Assembly (NCBI RefSeq): GCF_000497575.1
Contig: NZ_APJI01000001.1
Coordinates: 124,001 to 188,000 of the forward strand
Source of the DNA: Afipia sp. OHSU_II-C1
GTDB lineage: Bacteria > Pseudomonadota > Alphaproteobacteria > Rhizobiales > Xanthobacteraceae
DNA: 64,000 bases
Direction: 5' to 3'
How positions within the stretch are numbered: the stretch's first letter is position 1; each line of letters opens with the position of its first letter. The notes under the pieces were generated by a model. The model ran no database searches. It was not told where the DNA came from and saw nothing but the letters and a program-made list of their open reading frames with translations. Made by a program: the position numbers and the translations under genes. This document shows positions 51,045 to 59,988 of this stretch, piece after piece.

Positions 51045-53957
51045 TTACTGGCAGGCTTCACAATCGGGATTGTCGATCGAACACGCCGCCACGTTCGACA
51101 GGTCGGGCGCGGTCTGCGGCACGATGATAGGCTTGTTCACCGGCATGGCCGCGAGCGGCGTTGACGACACGGCATTGAGCTTGCCGTCGGTACCCTTCAG
51201 CGTGGATTTCTCCACATGGGTGGCGCTGCGCGAGCGCAGGTAATAGGTGGTCTTCAGGCCGCGCGCCCACGCCAGCCGATACAACTGATCGAGCTTCTTG
51301 CCCGACGGATTGGCTATGTAGAGATTGAGCGACTGCGCCTGATCGATCCATTTCTGCCGCCGCGCCGCAGCCTCGATCAGCCACGCGCTGTCGATCTCGA
51401 ACGCCGTGGCATAGAGCAGCTTCAGATCATCCGGTACGCGATCGATGGAGCCGACGCTGCCGTCGAAGTATTTCAGATCCGACACCATCACCTCGTCCCA
51501 CAGGCCCCGCGCCTTCAGGTCGCGGACGAGGAACTCGTTCACCTCGGTGAAGTCGCCCGACATGTTCGATTTGACATAGAGGTTCTGGTAGGCGGGCTCG
51601 ATCGACTGCGCCACACCGCAGATGTTGGAGATGGTCGCCGTCGGCGCAATCGCCATCACGTTGGAGTTGCGCATGCCGACCGACTGCACCCGCCCACGCA
51701 ACGCTGTCCAGTCCAGCGTCGCGCTCCGATCCATGTCGAGGCCGTTGCGGGCGTCGGCGAGAATCTCAATGGAGTCGATCGGCAGAATGCCGCGGCTCCA
51801 CAGCGAACCCTTGAACGACGGATACTGTCCGCGCTCTGCCGCGAGATCGACCGATGCCGTGATGGCATGGAACGAAATCGCTTCCATGCTGGTGTCGGCG
51901 AACGCGACGGCGGCGTCCGACGCCATCGGAATCCGCAGCGCATGCAGCGCATCCTGGAAGCCCATCAGGCCGAGGCCGACCGGGCGATGCTGCAGGTTCG
52001 AGCGGCGCGCTTCCGGGATGGTGTAGAAATTGATGTCGATGACATTGTCCAGCATCCGCATCGCGGTCGAGATCGTCCGCTTCAGCCGCGCATGATCGAT
52101 GCCGCCCTCACCCACATGGTTGAGCAGATTGACCGACCCGAGATTGCAGACCGCAACCTCGTCGTCCGACGTATTCAGCGTGATCTCGGTGCAGAGATTG
52201 GATGAGTGAATCACGCCGACATGCTGCTGCGGCGAACGAAGATTGCACGGGTCCTTGAACGTGATCCACGGATGCCCGGTTTCGAACAGCATGGTCAGCA
52301 TGCGGCGCCACAGATCCGTGGCGCGCAGCGTCTTGAACACGCGCATCTCGCCGCGCGCAGCCTTCGCTTCATAGAATGCGTAACGCTCGGCGAACGCCTT
52401 GCCGTAAAGGTCGTGCAGGTCCGGGGTCTCGTCGGGCGAGAACAGCGTCCATTCGCCATCCGCCTCGACGCGCTGCATGAACAGATCCGGCACCCAGTTC
52501 GCGGTGTTCATGTCGTGGGTGCGGCGGCGGTCGTCACCAGTGTTCTTGCGCAGGTCGAGGAATTCCTCGATGTCGACGTGCCAGGTCTCGAGATAGGCGC
52601 AGACCGCGCCCTTGCGCTTGCCGCCCTGATTGACCGCGATTGCCGTGTCGTTGGCAACTTTCAGGAACGGCACCACGCCCTGGCTTTCGCCGTTGGTGCC
52701 CTTGATGTGCGCGCCGAGGCCGCGCACGCGGGTCCAGTCGTTGCCGAGACCGCCGGAATATTTCGCCAGCAGCGCATTGTCCTTCACCGACTTGAAAATG
52801 CCGTCGAGATCATCGGCCACCGTGGTGAGGAAGCAGGAGGAGAGCTGCGGCCGCAGCGTGCCGGAGTTGAACAGCGTCGGCGTCGACGCCATGAAGTCGA
52901 ACGACGACAGCAGGTTATAGAACTCGATGGCGCGCGCCTCGCGGTCGATCTCGCGGATCGCAAGCCCCATCGCGACGCGCATGAAGAACGCCTGCGGCAG
53001 CTCGATGCGGTTGCCGTCCTGATGCAGGAAATAGCGATCATACAGCGTCTGCAATCCGAGGAACTGGAACGACAGATCGCGCTCCGGCTTCAGCGCTGCC
53101 GCGATCCGTTTCAGGTCATAGCGCGCCAGTTCAGGATCGAGCAATTCGGCTTCGATGCCTTTTTTGACATAGACCGGGAAGTATTCCGCATAGCGCGCGG
53201 TCATATCAGCCTGCGACGCATTGATCTGCGCGGAATGAACGAACGACAGCACTTCGGTGCGCAGCTTGTCGAGCAGGAGGCGCGCGCTGACATAGGCGTA
53301 GTTCGGCTCCTGCTCCACCAGCGTGCGCGCGGCCATGATGCCGGCAAGCGCAAGTTCATCCTGGCTGATCCCGTCGTAGAGATTGCGCTTCGTTTCAGCC
53401 AGTACAGGTGCCGCGTCGACGCCGTCGAGATTGGCGCACGCTTCCTGAATAATCAGCATCAGGCGATCGGCGTCGAGCGGGACGCGCGCGCCGTTGCCCA
53501 GCGTGACATGCAGCTGCGGCTCGGACGGCGTTTTGACCGACCTGGCGGCGGCGGCTTCGGCGCGCTGGCGCTGACGTTCGTCGCGATAAAGCACGTAGGC
53601 ACGGGCGACCTTGTGGTGCTCGCTGCGCATCAGCGCCAGTTCGACCTGATCCTGCACGTCCTCGATATGGAAGGTGCGCCCCTCGCCGATCCGGCGGGTC
53701 AGCGCGCCCACCACTTCGTTTGTGAGCTGCTCGATCACCTCGTGAATGCGGCGCGAGGCGGCTGCGGTGTGGCCTTCAACTGCAAGAAACGCCTTGGTCA
53801 TCGCAATCGAGATCTTGCTGGCGTCGAACGGCGAAACCGTGCCGTTGCGGCGGATGATCTGGAGCGGCGGCTCTGCCGCAGGGATAGCCAGTGACTCGGA
53901 ACGCAACTGAATGAGAGGAGCGGATTGGGCGGCTTCGCGTTCGATCAAGAGAGACAT
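51045..53957 (-). CDS. nrdA: Ribonucleoside-diphosphate reductase alpha subunit, class I
   Basis: The ATG at 53957 (MSLLIEREAAQSAPLIQ) gives 970 residues. After a short leader comes an ATP-cone (IIRRNGTVSPFDASKISIAM, ~residues 40-130) for allosteric control of activity. A linker of ~90 residues with a second, cone-like stretch (VTLGNGARVPLDADRLMLII) follows, then the ten-stranded barrel: SSCFLTTVADDLDGI (redox Cys), NLCTEITLNTSDDEVAVCNLGSVNL (active-site Cys-Glu and redox Cys, quoted in parts) and NSNVMAIAPTATISNI. The C-terminus CSIDNPDCEACQ holds the shuttle cysteines. It reduces nucleoside diphosphates with NrdB. A cobalamin riboswitch precedes it. Confidence 0.94.
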   Translation of the reverse strand: MSLLIEREAAQSAPLIQLRSESLAIPAAEPPLQIIRRNGTVSPFDASKISIAMTKAFLAVEGHTAAASRRIHEVIEQLTNEVVGALTRRIGEGRTFHIEDVQDQVELALMRSEHHKVARAYVLYRDERQRQRAEAAAARSVKTPSEPQLHVTLGNGARVPLDADRLMLIIQEACANLDGVDAAPVLAETKRNLYDGISQDELALAGIMAARTLVEQEPNYAYVSARLLLDKLRTEVLSFVHSAQINASQADMTARYAEYFPVYVKKGIEAELLDPELARYDLKRIAAALKPERDLSFQFLGLQTLYDRYFLHQDGNRIELPQAFFMRVAMGLAIREIDREARAIEFYNLLSSFDFMASTPTLFNSGTLRPQLSSCFLTTVADDLDGIFKSVKDNALLAKYSGGLGNDWTRVRGLGAHIKGTNGESQGVVPFLKVANDTAIAVNQGGKRKGAVCAYLETWHVDIEEFLDLRKNTGDDRRRTHDMNTANWVPDLFMQRVEADGEWTLFSPDETPDLHDLYGKAFAERYAFYEAKAARGEMRVFKTLRATDLWRRMLTMLFETGHPWITFKDPCNLRSPQQHVGVIHSSNLCTEITLNTSDDEVAVCNLGSVNLLNHVGEGGIDHARLKRTISTAMRMLDNVIDINFYTIPEARRSNLQHRPVGLGLMGFQDALHALRIPMASDAAVAFADTSMEAISFHAITASVDLAAERGQYPSFKGSLWSRGILPIDSIEILADARNGLDMDRSATLDWTALRGRVQSVGMRNSNVMAIAPTATISNICGVAQSIEPAYQNLYVKSNMSGDFTEVNEFLVRDLKARGLWDEVMVSDLKYFDGSVGSIDRVPDDLKLLYATAFEIDSAWLIEAAARRQKWIDQAQSLNLYIANPSGKKLDQLYRLAWARGLKTTYYLRSRSATHVEKSTLKGTDGKLNAVSSTPLAAMPVNKPIIVPQTAPDLSNVAACSIDNPDCEACQ

Positions 53958-54015
53958 CGGCAGACCCCGTGCGTGTTGCAATTTTTGGGGGCTGAGGCCG
54001 AAAGGCGCGTCGTCG

Positions 54016-54069
54016 CGGTGCGCGAACGCACCGAAGCACGCGACCGCCGGACACCCCGCCCGTGGACGT
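54016..54069 (-). promoter_or_regulatory. Expression-platform region of the nrdA cobalamin riboswitch
   Basis: Between the aptamer and nrdA lies an 18-base element (54052-54069; ACGTCCACGGGCGGGGTG on the minus strand) identical to one after the metE aptamer. It is followed on the minus strand by a 7-bp tetraloop hairpin, CGGTGCG-TTCG-CGCACCG (54016-54033). Its GCGGGG can pair with the CCCCGC of the aptamer core, a possible ligand-dependent switch. Confidence 0.5.
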
Positions 54070-54079
54070 TCTTTTGGTG

Positions 54080-54271
54080 TCGCGGCAGGTCTCCTGGCTC
54101 GCAGGTCGGCATTGAATCCGGTCTTCCCGATGCGAAAACGCACCAGTGACATCGGTCGGATTCAACTCACTGCTTACAGTTGCGGGGGCAGCGCCGGACT
54201 TGCTGCATCGGAGTGCAACTCACCGGCTTCCCATCTTCGCCACAAGGCCTTGCGGCTTTGTAGAACCGTGA
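54080..54271 (-). promoter_or_regulatory. Cobalamin riboswitch upstream of nrdAB
   Basis: On the minus strand the segment carries the conserved AdoCbl aptamer blocks in order: a 5' ACGGTTCT, GGGAAGCCGGTG, the core GCTGCCCCCGCAACTGTAAG, a variable hairpin, GGGAAGACCGG and the closing box GCGAGCCAGGAGACCTGCCG. It ends 123 bases before nrdA. B12 binding is expected to lower nrdAB expression, consistent with a B12-dependent class II reductase existing elsewhere in the genome (inference). Confidence 0.93.
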
Positions 54272-54555
54272 CGTCTACATCTGGTGACTTTCACGGTGCG
54301 ATGTCAAGCGGCTCGCGGTGTGAATAACCGGGACAATCACGCAACAGCGCAGAATGCGCCGGAAAGCCGTCAAAGAAATTTTCCGCTGGCGTGAGGAAAC
54401 GGCGCCTGGAGTTCAGGTCTGGCGATCACGCATCAAGAATCAGCTTGCATGATTCTCTTGCGCCGGCTGCCCACTCGCTCCCCGCGCGCGTCCGGCACAG
54501 CCGCGGTGGGAAGCTTTCCCTTTGACCGGGGGCAAGCCGCTTCACATAACTTGAT
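54272..54555. other. Gene-free core of the divergent nrdAB/metE control region
   Basis: 284 bases between the two aptamers with no convincing coding sequence. It must contain both promoters facing outward, but no clear -35/-10 pair was recognised. The sequence is less GC-rich near 54375-54460 (AAAGAAATTTTCC, then AGAATCAGCTTGCATGATTC), which fits promoter DNA. Confidence 0.5.
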
Positions 54556-54752
54556 CATCGCGGTTCTGCGGATCGGTGATCCGGAGCCAAGAGGGAATGC
54601 GGTGCGCGCGGCCCGAGAGGTTCGCGCAACTCCGAAGCTGCCCCCGCAACTGTAGACGGTGAGCCTCGTCCATCGGTGCCACTGAGGTGAAAGCCTCGGG
54701 AAGGCCGGACATCAGGCGTTGAGCCGTGAGCCAGGAGACCTGCCGCGATCAC
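54556..54752 (+). promoter_or_regulatory. Cobalamin riboswitch upstream of metE
   Basis: Plus-strand AdoCbl aptamer: GCGGTTCTGCGG at the 5' end, AGAGGGAATGCGGTG, the core GCTGCCCCCGCAACTGTAGA, GGTGCCACTGAGG, GGGAAGGCCGGA and the closing box GTGAGCCAGGAGACCTGCCG. The 18-base element ACGTCCACGGGCGGGGTG follows at 54756-54773. It ends ~108 bases before metE. B12 is expected to switch metE off because B12-dependent MetH can then work. Confidence 0.95.
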
Positions 54753-54859
54753 AGTACGTCCACGGGCGGGGTGCCCCGGTGTGTCGCTTGCGAAAGGACG
54801 CTCGCCGCCCTTCCCGTTCGCGCATGTCCGGCCCTGCCCCCACATCACGGGGTTTTGCA

Positions 54860-57199
54860 ATGTCGGGTTCTTCTACTGCTTCCATTCCTGTCGCCACGCT
54901 GGGCGTACCGCGTATCGGTCCGCGCCGTGAACTGAAAATCGCGCTGGAGAAATTCTGGTCCGGCAAGATCAACGAAGGCGCGCTGCGCGAGGCTGCGGCG
55001 AAAATCCGCGCCGACAACTGGACGCGCCAGCGCGATCTCGGCGTCACCGTGATCCCCTCGAACGACTTCTCGCTCTACGATCAGGTGCTGGACACCAGCG
55101 CCATGGTCGGCGCGATTCCGACAATCTACGGCTGGACCGGCGGACCGGTGTCGCTGGAAACCTATTTCGCGATGGCGCGTGGCAGCCAGAAGGATGTGGG
55201 CCACGACGATGGCTGCGCCCATAACCATAGTCACGGCCACGGCGTGCCCGCGCAGGAAATGACCAAGTGGTTCGACACCAACTATCACTACATGGTGCCG
55301 GAATTCACGAGGGATCAAACCTTCACCCTCGCCTCAACCAAGGCAATCGACGAATACCGCGAAGCCAAGGCGCTCGGCATCCAGACCCGGCCGGTGCTGG
55401 TCGGCCCTGTGACATTCCTCAAGCTCGGCAAGGGCGAAAACCGGTTGGTGCTGCTGCCCAAACTGCTGCCGGTTTACATCGAAGTTCTCAACAGACTCGC
55501 CGCCGAAGGCGCGGACTGGGTGCAGATCGACGAGCCATGTCTCGTGCTCGACCTCGGTGCGGATGAAAAGGCCGTGCTGAAAGCCGCGTACAGCGAATTC
55601 GCGCTGAAGGTACCTGGCATCAGGATCATGCTGACGACCTATTTCGGCGAACTCGGCGACAACGCCGATCTCGTCACCAAACTACCCATCGCCGGCGTGC
55701 ATCTCGATCTGGTGCGCGGCAAGGGCCAGATCGATACCGTCCTGAGCAAGCTGCCTGCGGATCGCGTGATTTCGCTCGGCGTGATCGACGGCCGCAACAT
55801 CTGGCGCGCGGATCTTGCGAAGGTTCTCGACCTTGCCGCCAAGGCCATCGCGGCGCGCGGCGGCGCGGACCGCATCCAGATCGCGCCCTCGTGCTCGATG
55901 CTCCACGTGCCGATCGACCTCGATCAGGAGACCGATCTCGATGCGGACCTGAAAAGCTGGCTTGCGTTCTCGGTGCAGAAGATGGGCGAACTGGCGGCCC
56001 TCAGCCGCGGGTTATCGGCAGGACGAGAGGCCATCAAGAGTGAGCTTGCGGCTTCCGATCAGGCGGCAGCCACGCGCGTCTCGTCGGCGAAGATTCACAA
56101 TCCCACTGTGAAATTGCGCGCCGCCGATACGTCGCCCAAGCTGTCGCAACGCAGGAGTCCGTTCGGCGCGCGGCAGAAACTCCAGAGCAAGGTGCTCCGC
56201 CTGCCCTCGTTTCCAACAACAACCATTGGATCATTTCCGCAGACCGAGCAGGTGCGCAAGGCGCGCGCCGAGCACGCCAAGGGCCAGCTCAGCGATGCCG
56301 ATTACGAGGCGTTCCTGCGCACGGAAACCGAGAAGGCGGTACGCTGGCAGGAGGATATCGGCATCGATGTCCTCGTGCACGGCGAGTTCGAGCGCAACGA
56401 CATGGTCCAGTATTTCGGCGAGCAACTGTCGGGCTATGCCTTCACCAAGCACGGCTGGGTGCAGAGCTACGGCTCCCGCTACGTCCGTCCGCCCATCATT
56501 TTCGGTGACGTCTCGCGGCCGAAGCCGATGACGGTCGGCTGGTCGTCCTATGCGCAGTCGCTCACCACGCTGCCGATGAAGGGCATGCTGACCGGCCCGG
56601 TCACCATGCTGCAATGGTCGTTCGTGCGCGACGATCTTCCGCGCGATCAGGTCTGCCGCCAGATCGCCTTCGCGCTGCGCGATGAGGTGACCGATCTCGA
56701 AACAGCCGGCATCGGCGTGATCCAGATCGACGAGCCGGCATTGCGCGAAGGCCTGCCGCTGCGCAAGGGCGACTGGAAGGCCTATCTCGACTGGGCGGTG
56801 GAATGCTTCAGGATTTCACAGGCCGGCGTGAAGGACGAAACCCAGATCCACACCCATATGTGCTACGCCGAATTCAACGACATCATCGACGCCATCGGGG
56901 CGATGGACGCCGACGTGATCTCGATCGAGACCTCGCGCTCGAAGATGGAGCTGCTCGACGCCTTCGTCACCTACAAGTACCCGAACGAGATCGGACCGGG
57001 CGTCTACGACATCCATTCGCCGCGCGTGCCGGAGGTTCCGGAGATGATGGAGCTGATCGGCAAGGCGCGGCGCAACCTGTCGCCGGAGCAGATCTGGATC
57101 AATCCGGATTGCGGCCTCAAGACGCGCGGCTGGCCCGAGGTCAGGTCTGCGCTGACCAACATGGTCGAAGCGGCCCGGCAGGCGCGTGGAGCGGTTTAG
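54860..57199 (+). CDS. metE: Cobalamin-independent methionine synthase
   Basis: The ATG at 54860 ([20 protein letters not shown]) gives 779 residues, the usual length; upstream ATGs at 54824 and 54719 lie in the leader or aptamer. The N-terminal and C-terminal barrels are both complete. Zinc ligands appear in [10 protein letters not shown] (His, Cys), the following [11 protein letters not shown] (Glu) and [11 protein letters not shown] (Cys). It transfers a methyl group from methyltetrahydrofolate-triglutamate to homocysteine. Residues ~115-128 hold a His-rich insertion ([14 protein letters not shown]) ahead of the conserved [12 protein letters not shown]. Expression is under the cobalamin riboswitch directly upstream. 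Confidence 0.95.
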   Translation: MSGSSTASIPVATLGVPRIGPRRELKIALEKFWSGKINEGALREAAAKIRADNWTRQRDLGVTVIPSNDFSLYDQVLDTSAMVGAIPTIYGWTGGPVSLETYFAMARGSQKDVGHDDGCAHNHSHGHGVPAQEMTKWFDTNYHYMVPEFTRDQTFTLASTKAIDEYREAKALGIQTRPVLVGPVTFLKLGKGENRLVLLPKLLPVYIEVLNRLAAEGADWVQIDEPCLVLDLGADEKAVLKAAYSEFALKVPGIRIMLTTYFGELGDNADLVTKLPIAGVHLDLVRGKGQIDTVLSKLPADRVISLGVIDGRNIWRADLAKVLDLAAKAIAARGGADRIQIAPSCSMLHVPIDLDQETDLDADLKSWLAFSVQKMGELAALSRGLSAGREAIKSELAASDQAAATRVSSAKIHNPTVKLRAADTSPKLSQRRSPFGARQKLQSKVLRLPSFPTTTIGSFPQTEQVRKARAEHAKGQLSDADYEAFLRTETEKAVRWQEDIGIDVLVHGEFERNDMVQYFGEQLSGYAFTKHGWVQSYGSRYVRPPIIFGDVSRPKPMTVGWSSYAQSLTTLPMKGMLTGPVTMLQWSFVRDDLPRDQVCRQIAFALRDEVTDLETAGIGVIQIDEPALREGLPLRKGDWKAYLDWAVECFRISQAGVKDETQIHTHMCYAEFNDIIDAIGAMDADVISIETSRSKMELLDAFVTYKYPNEIGPGVYDIHSPRVPEVPEMMELIGKARRNLSPEQIWINPDCGLKTRGWPEVRSALTNMVEAARQARGAV

Positions 57200-57202
57200 A
57201 GC

Positions 57203-57308
57203 CGTCATTCCGGACAGCCCCGTTTCGCGGGCTGATCCGGAATCCAGACATGATGATGACAACTGATGGTGATTCCGGGCTCGCGCAAAAGCGCGCCCCG
57301 GAATGACG
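57203..57308. repeat. Palindromic repeat, family C
   Basis: Outer arms CGTCATTCCGG and CCGGAATGACG with inner hairpins AGCCC-CGTTTCG-CGGGCT and GCTCGCGC-AAAA-GCGCG, and a central GGTGATTCCGGG / ATCCGGAATCC match. It fills the gap between the converging metE and cytochrome c genes and may serve as a terminator for both. Confidence 0.8.
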
Positions 57309-57313
57309 AACTC

Positions 57314-57706
57314 TTACTTCTTCTTGCCGTCGGCGGCGAACTGCTTGAGGAACGCGGTGAGATCCTTGATCTCGTCTTCCTTCTTGATGCCGGCGAACGC
57401 CATCTTGGTGCCCGGAATCTTCGCCTTCGGGTCCTTGATGTATTCGGCAAACACCGCCTCATCCCAGGTGATGCCGGAATTCTTGTTGGCGTCGGAATAG
57501 TTGTAACCGGCAACGCTGCCGGACTTACGGCCGAACAATCCGTTCAGTTCGGGACCGACGGTGTTCTTGGCGGTCTCACCGACCTGATGACAGGCGCGGC
57601 ACTTGTTGAAGGACTTCTCACCAGCGGCGACGTCCTGTGCATTGGCGGCACCGGCAAAGCTGACGGCGGAAAAAGCGAGTGCGGCGGCGAGCGAACGAGC
57701 AATCAT
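57314..57706 (-). CDS. Class I cytochrome c (c2/c-550 type)
   Basis: A 130-residue precursor with a Sec signal (MIARSLAAALAFSAVSFAGAANA) and one haem site, FNKCRACHQVG, near residue 37. The axial methionine is expected in PGTKMAFAGI. The sequence VGPELNGLFGRKSGSVAGYNYS is typical of soluble cytochrome c2/c-550 of alphaproteobacteria. It shuttles electrons in the periplasm between the bc1 complex or Sox proteins and the oxidase. It lies 113 bases after soxF on the same strand and may serve as electron acceptor of the Sox system. Confidence 0.88.
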   Translation of the reverse strand: MIARSLAAALAFSAVSFAGAANAQDVAAGEKSFNKCRACHQVGETAKNTVGPELNGLFGRKSGSVAGYNYSDANKNSGITWDEAVFAEYIKDPKAKIPGTKMAFAGIKKEDEIKDLTAFLKQFAADGKKK

Positions 57707-57819
57707 CTGTTTGACCTTTGAAGCGGGCAGGAAGGCTGGCTGGTGGGGTGAGACGCAAGACTGGTGGGCGTAGCAGAAACCCGCCGCGCCGCGGCGGGTT
57801 CCGTCAACGATGTAACATG

Positions 57820-59094
57820 TCAGGCAAACATATCGGCTGTGATTCCGGCATACCAGCCCATGTTTTCCGCCTGCGTCTGCTTACGCAGTTCGGCATCCTC
57901 GCCGGTCTTCGAGACGAAGGTGGACGCCGCCGCGATCTTGCCGTCCTTCGGCTCATAGGCGCCGCCGATCTTCACCGTATCGTCGGTGTCGATCATGCTC
58001 CAGCAGGTATTGGTGTAGCGCGCCGGGAAGGTCCGCGCCGACACCAGTTCACCCCGGATCATCATGGCGGCGACCTTGGCCTGGCTGTTGGCGGAGAACG
58101 CGGACTTCGGCATGTCGCCCGCGATGCAGGCATCGCCGAGAATGTAGATATTGGAATCGGTAGCCGACTTCATGTTGGTCGGATCGATGGCGCAGTAGCC
58201 GGTTGCGTTGGCGAGGCCGGCATCGCGCGCGATGCTACCTGCCATTTGGGCGGGAATGACATTGACCAGCGCCGCGTTCTTGTAGGTCTCGAACCCCGTC
58301 ACCACGGTGTTGGTCTTGGGATCGACCGATTTCAATCCGTCATGCACTTTGGGGCCGAGCCATTCGACCATGCCCTTGTAGTGCTTTTCCCAGCCCTCCT
58401 GAAAAAGTCCCTGCTTGGAGAAGGTATCCTTCGGATCGATGATGATGATCTTGCTGCGGTCCTTCTTCGCCTTTTTCAAAGCGTGCGCCATCATCGAGAC
58501 GCGCTCATAGGGTCCCGGCGGGCAACGGTAGGGGTTGGGCGGCGCGATCATCACAATGACACCGCCATTGGGCACGGCATCAAGCCGCTTCTTCAAGAGC
58601 AGTGTCTGCGCGCCTGGCTTCCAGGCATGTGGCATCTTCTCTTCCGCGGCCTGCGACCAGCCCGGAACGGAATCGTATTTCAGATCGATGCCCGGCGAGA
58701 CCACCAGGCGGTCGTAAGGCAGCTTCTTGCCGCTGGCGAGGATGACTTCCTTCTTGTCGCGGTCGATCTTCGTCGCGCGGTCGGCGACGATGGTGACGCC
58801 GTGCTTCTTCACCGCGCCGTAGCCGTGGGTAATGGAGGGATAATCCCGCACACCGCCGAGATAGAGATTGCTGTGGAAGCAGGTCTGATATTTCGCCAGC
58901 GGCTCCACCAGCGTGACGCTGATCGTGCCTGCACTGTCCTTGGCGATGTATTTTGCCGCAGTCACGCCGCCTGCGCCGCCGCCGATCACCACCACGCGCG
59001 GCTTGCCCTGCCCGAGCACCGCAGGCGCACCGAACATCATGACGCCCGCGAACGATGCCGATCCTGAAATCAACTGCCGACGACTGATGCTCAT
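57820..59094 (-). CDS. soxF: Sulfide dehydrogenase flavoprotein, FccB/SoxF type
   Basis: The ATG at 59094, six bases after GGAGG, gives 424 residues with a Tat signal (SISRRQLISGSASFAGVMM). The FAD motif is VVVIGGGAGGVTAAKYI near residue 31. The two cysteines of the redox-active disulfide of flavocytochrome c are visible in NPYRCPPGPYERVS and in ATGYCAIDPTNM. It oxidises sulfide (or assists the Sox system) in the periplasm and passes electrons to a c-type cytochrome. The small cytochrome encoded two genes upstream is the probable FccA-like partner. Confidence 0.88.
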   Translation of the reverse strand: MSISRRQLISGSASFAGVMMFGAPAVLGQGKPRVVVIGGGAGGVTAAKYIAKDSAGTISVTLVEPLAKYQTCFHSNLYLGGVRDYPSITHGYGAVKKHGVTIVADRATKIDRDKKEVILASGKKLPYDRLVVSPGIDLKYDSVPGWSQAAEEKMPHAWKPGAQTLLLKKRLDAVPNGGVIVMIAPPNPYRCPPGPYERVSMMAHALKKAKKDRSKIIIIDPKDTFSKQGLFQEGWEKHYKGMVEWLGPKVHDGLKSVDPKTNTVVTGFETYKNAALVNVIPAQMAGSIARDAGLANATGYCAIDPTNMKSATDSNIYILGDACIAGDMPKSAFSANSQAKVAAMMIRGELVSARTFPARYTNTCWSMIDTDDTVKIGGAYEPKDGKIAAASTFVSKTGEDAELRKQTQAENMGWYAGITADMFA

Positions 59095-59137
59095 GTGTCC
59101 CTCCAATATGTCTTATTGAAAATCAGGCGGCTGCGGA

Positions 59138-59659
59138 TCAGCCGACCTTGAGATACGCAAAGCCTTTCGATTGCAGCGCCGCGACAGTGGCAACCCCGGA
59201 CGGCACGAAGCTGATAAACGGCGCATCCTTCACCTTGGCCTTGTCGAGCTTCAGCCGCTGGAAGGTGATTTCGCACAGATGCACCTTGAGGCCGTTCTTG
59301 GCGAGCGCGGTGACGCGCTCGAACAGCGCCGGATCGATGGTCTCATCCTTCCAGGGCGTGCCCTCAAGCGTAGAGAGGAAATACTTCACCGCGACGCTGT
59401 GGGCGATGATGACCAGTTGCAGACCGAACGGGTCCGCGCCGTAAGCCGAATAGTGATTGGAGATATTGTTCAGCGTCTGGGCGAAGCGCGCGTTGTCGCC
59501 GTAATCGCAGTGGTAGAGACAGGCGACATCGCCTTCCTTCTTCAGGTCCGCCATGGACAGGGCCTGAGGCGCAGCCTGCGCCGTTGCGGCCGCCAAGCCG
59601 CCGGCAGCGGCTCCGATGAGAAGACTGCGCCGTGTTGCCGAGCCATTCTGTTCTGTCAT
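59138..59659 (-). CDS. Tat-exported DsrE-family sulfur-relay-like protein
   Basis: The ATG at 59659 after GGAGGGTG gives 173 residues with a Tat signal (SATRRSLLIGAAAGGLAAAT). The rest is a single DsrE/DsrF-like domain, CLYHCDYGDNARFAQTLNNI ... VHLCEITFQRLKLDKAKV, with three cysteines. DsrE proteins carry persulfides or act as non-catalytic partners; most are cytoplasmic, so a periplasmic one is notable. It lies between the small cytochrome and soxF in the sox run, which suggests a role in periplasmic sulfur transfer. Confidence 0.8.
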   Translation of the reverse strand: MTEQNGSATRRSLLIGAAAGGLAAATAQAAPQALSMADLKKEGDVACLYHCDYGDNARFAQTLNNISNHYSAYGADPFGLQLVIIAHSVAVKYFLSTLEGTPWKDETIDPALFERVTALAKNGLKVHLCEITFQRLKLDKAKVKDAPFISFVPSGVATVAALQSKGFAYLKVG

Positions 59660-59682
59660 GACACCCTCCGAAATGTTGAACA

Positions 59683-59988
59683 CTATTTCTGGGTTCTGAA
59701 ATAAGCCGCCAGAGCGGCGATGTCACCTGCCTCCAGCCGTCCGGCTATGGTCTGCATCACCGGGTTGTCCCGCTGCTTGTTCTTGTAGGCGTTTATCACG
59801 GCGATGAACTGGTCTTCCGGCCATCCCGTGATTTTCGGAATACCCTGAGCCGCGCCCGAAGCACGGTGACAGGTTACACATTCCGCCGATAAATACTCTC
59901 CAAGTTCCCGGTCTCCCGCAGCAGCATTTTCCAGCGCAAGACCCGCCGCCAGAACGAAAAGCAACGCCCTCGCCGACGGCCGCTCCAT
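59683..59988 (-). CDS. Small c-type cytochrome of the sox cluster (FccA/SoxE-like)
   Basis: A 101-residue precursor whose ATG overlaps the soxD stop by one base (TGATG). A signal peptide (MERPSARALLFVLAAGLALENAAAG) precedes a single haem site CVTCH in SAECVTCHRASG; the Met ligand is probably in NPVMQTIAGRL. The profile matches the cytochrome subunit of flavocytochrome c (one haem) rather than the diheme SoxE of Paracoccus. It is likely the electron acceptor for the SoxF flavoprotein. Confidence 0.82.
   Translation of the reverse strand: MERPSARALLFVLAAGLALENAAAGDRELGEYLSAECVTCHRASGAAQGIPKITGWPEDQFIAVINAYKNKQRDNPVMQTIAGRLEAGDIAALAAYFRTQK

Noticed and set aside
52206-53894. 562-codon plus-strand open frame opposite nrdA
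   Set aside because: nrdA motifs are continuous on the minus strand and the antisense translation shows only low-complexity charged sequence.
54719-54859. Upstream ATGs at 54719 and 54824 as metE starts
   Set aside because: The first lies inside the riboswitch and the second has no family match; MetE homology begins after the ATG at 54860.
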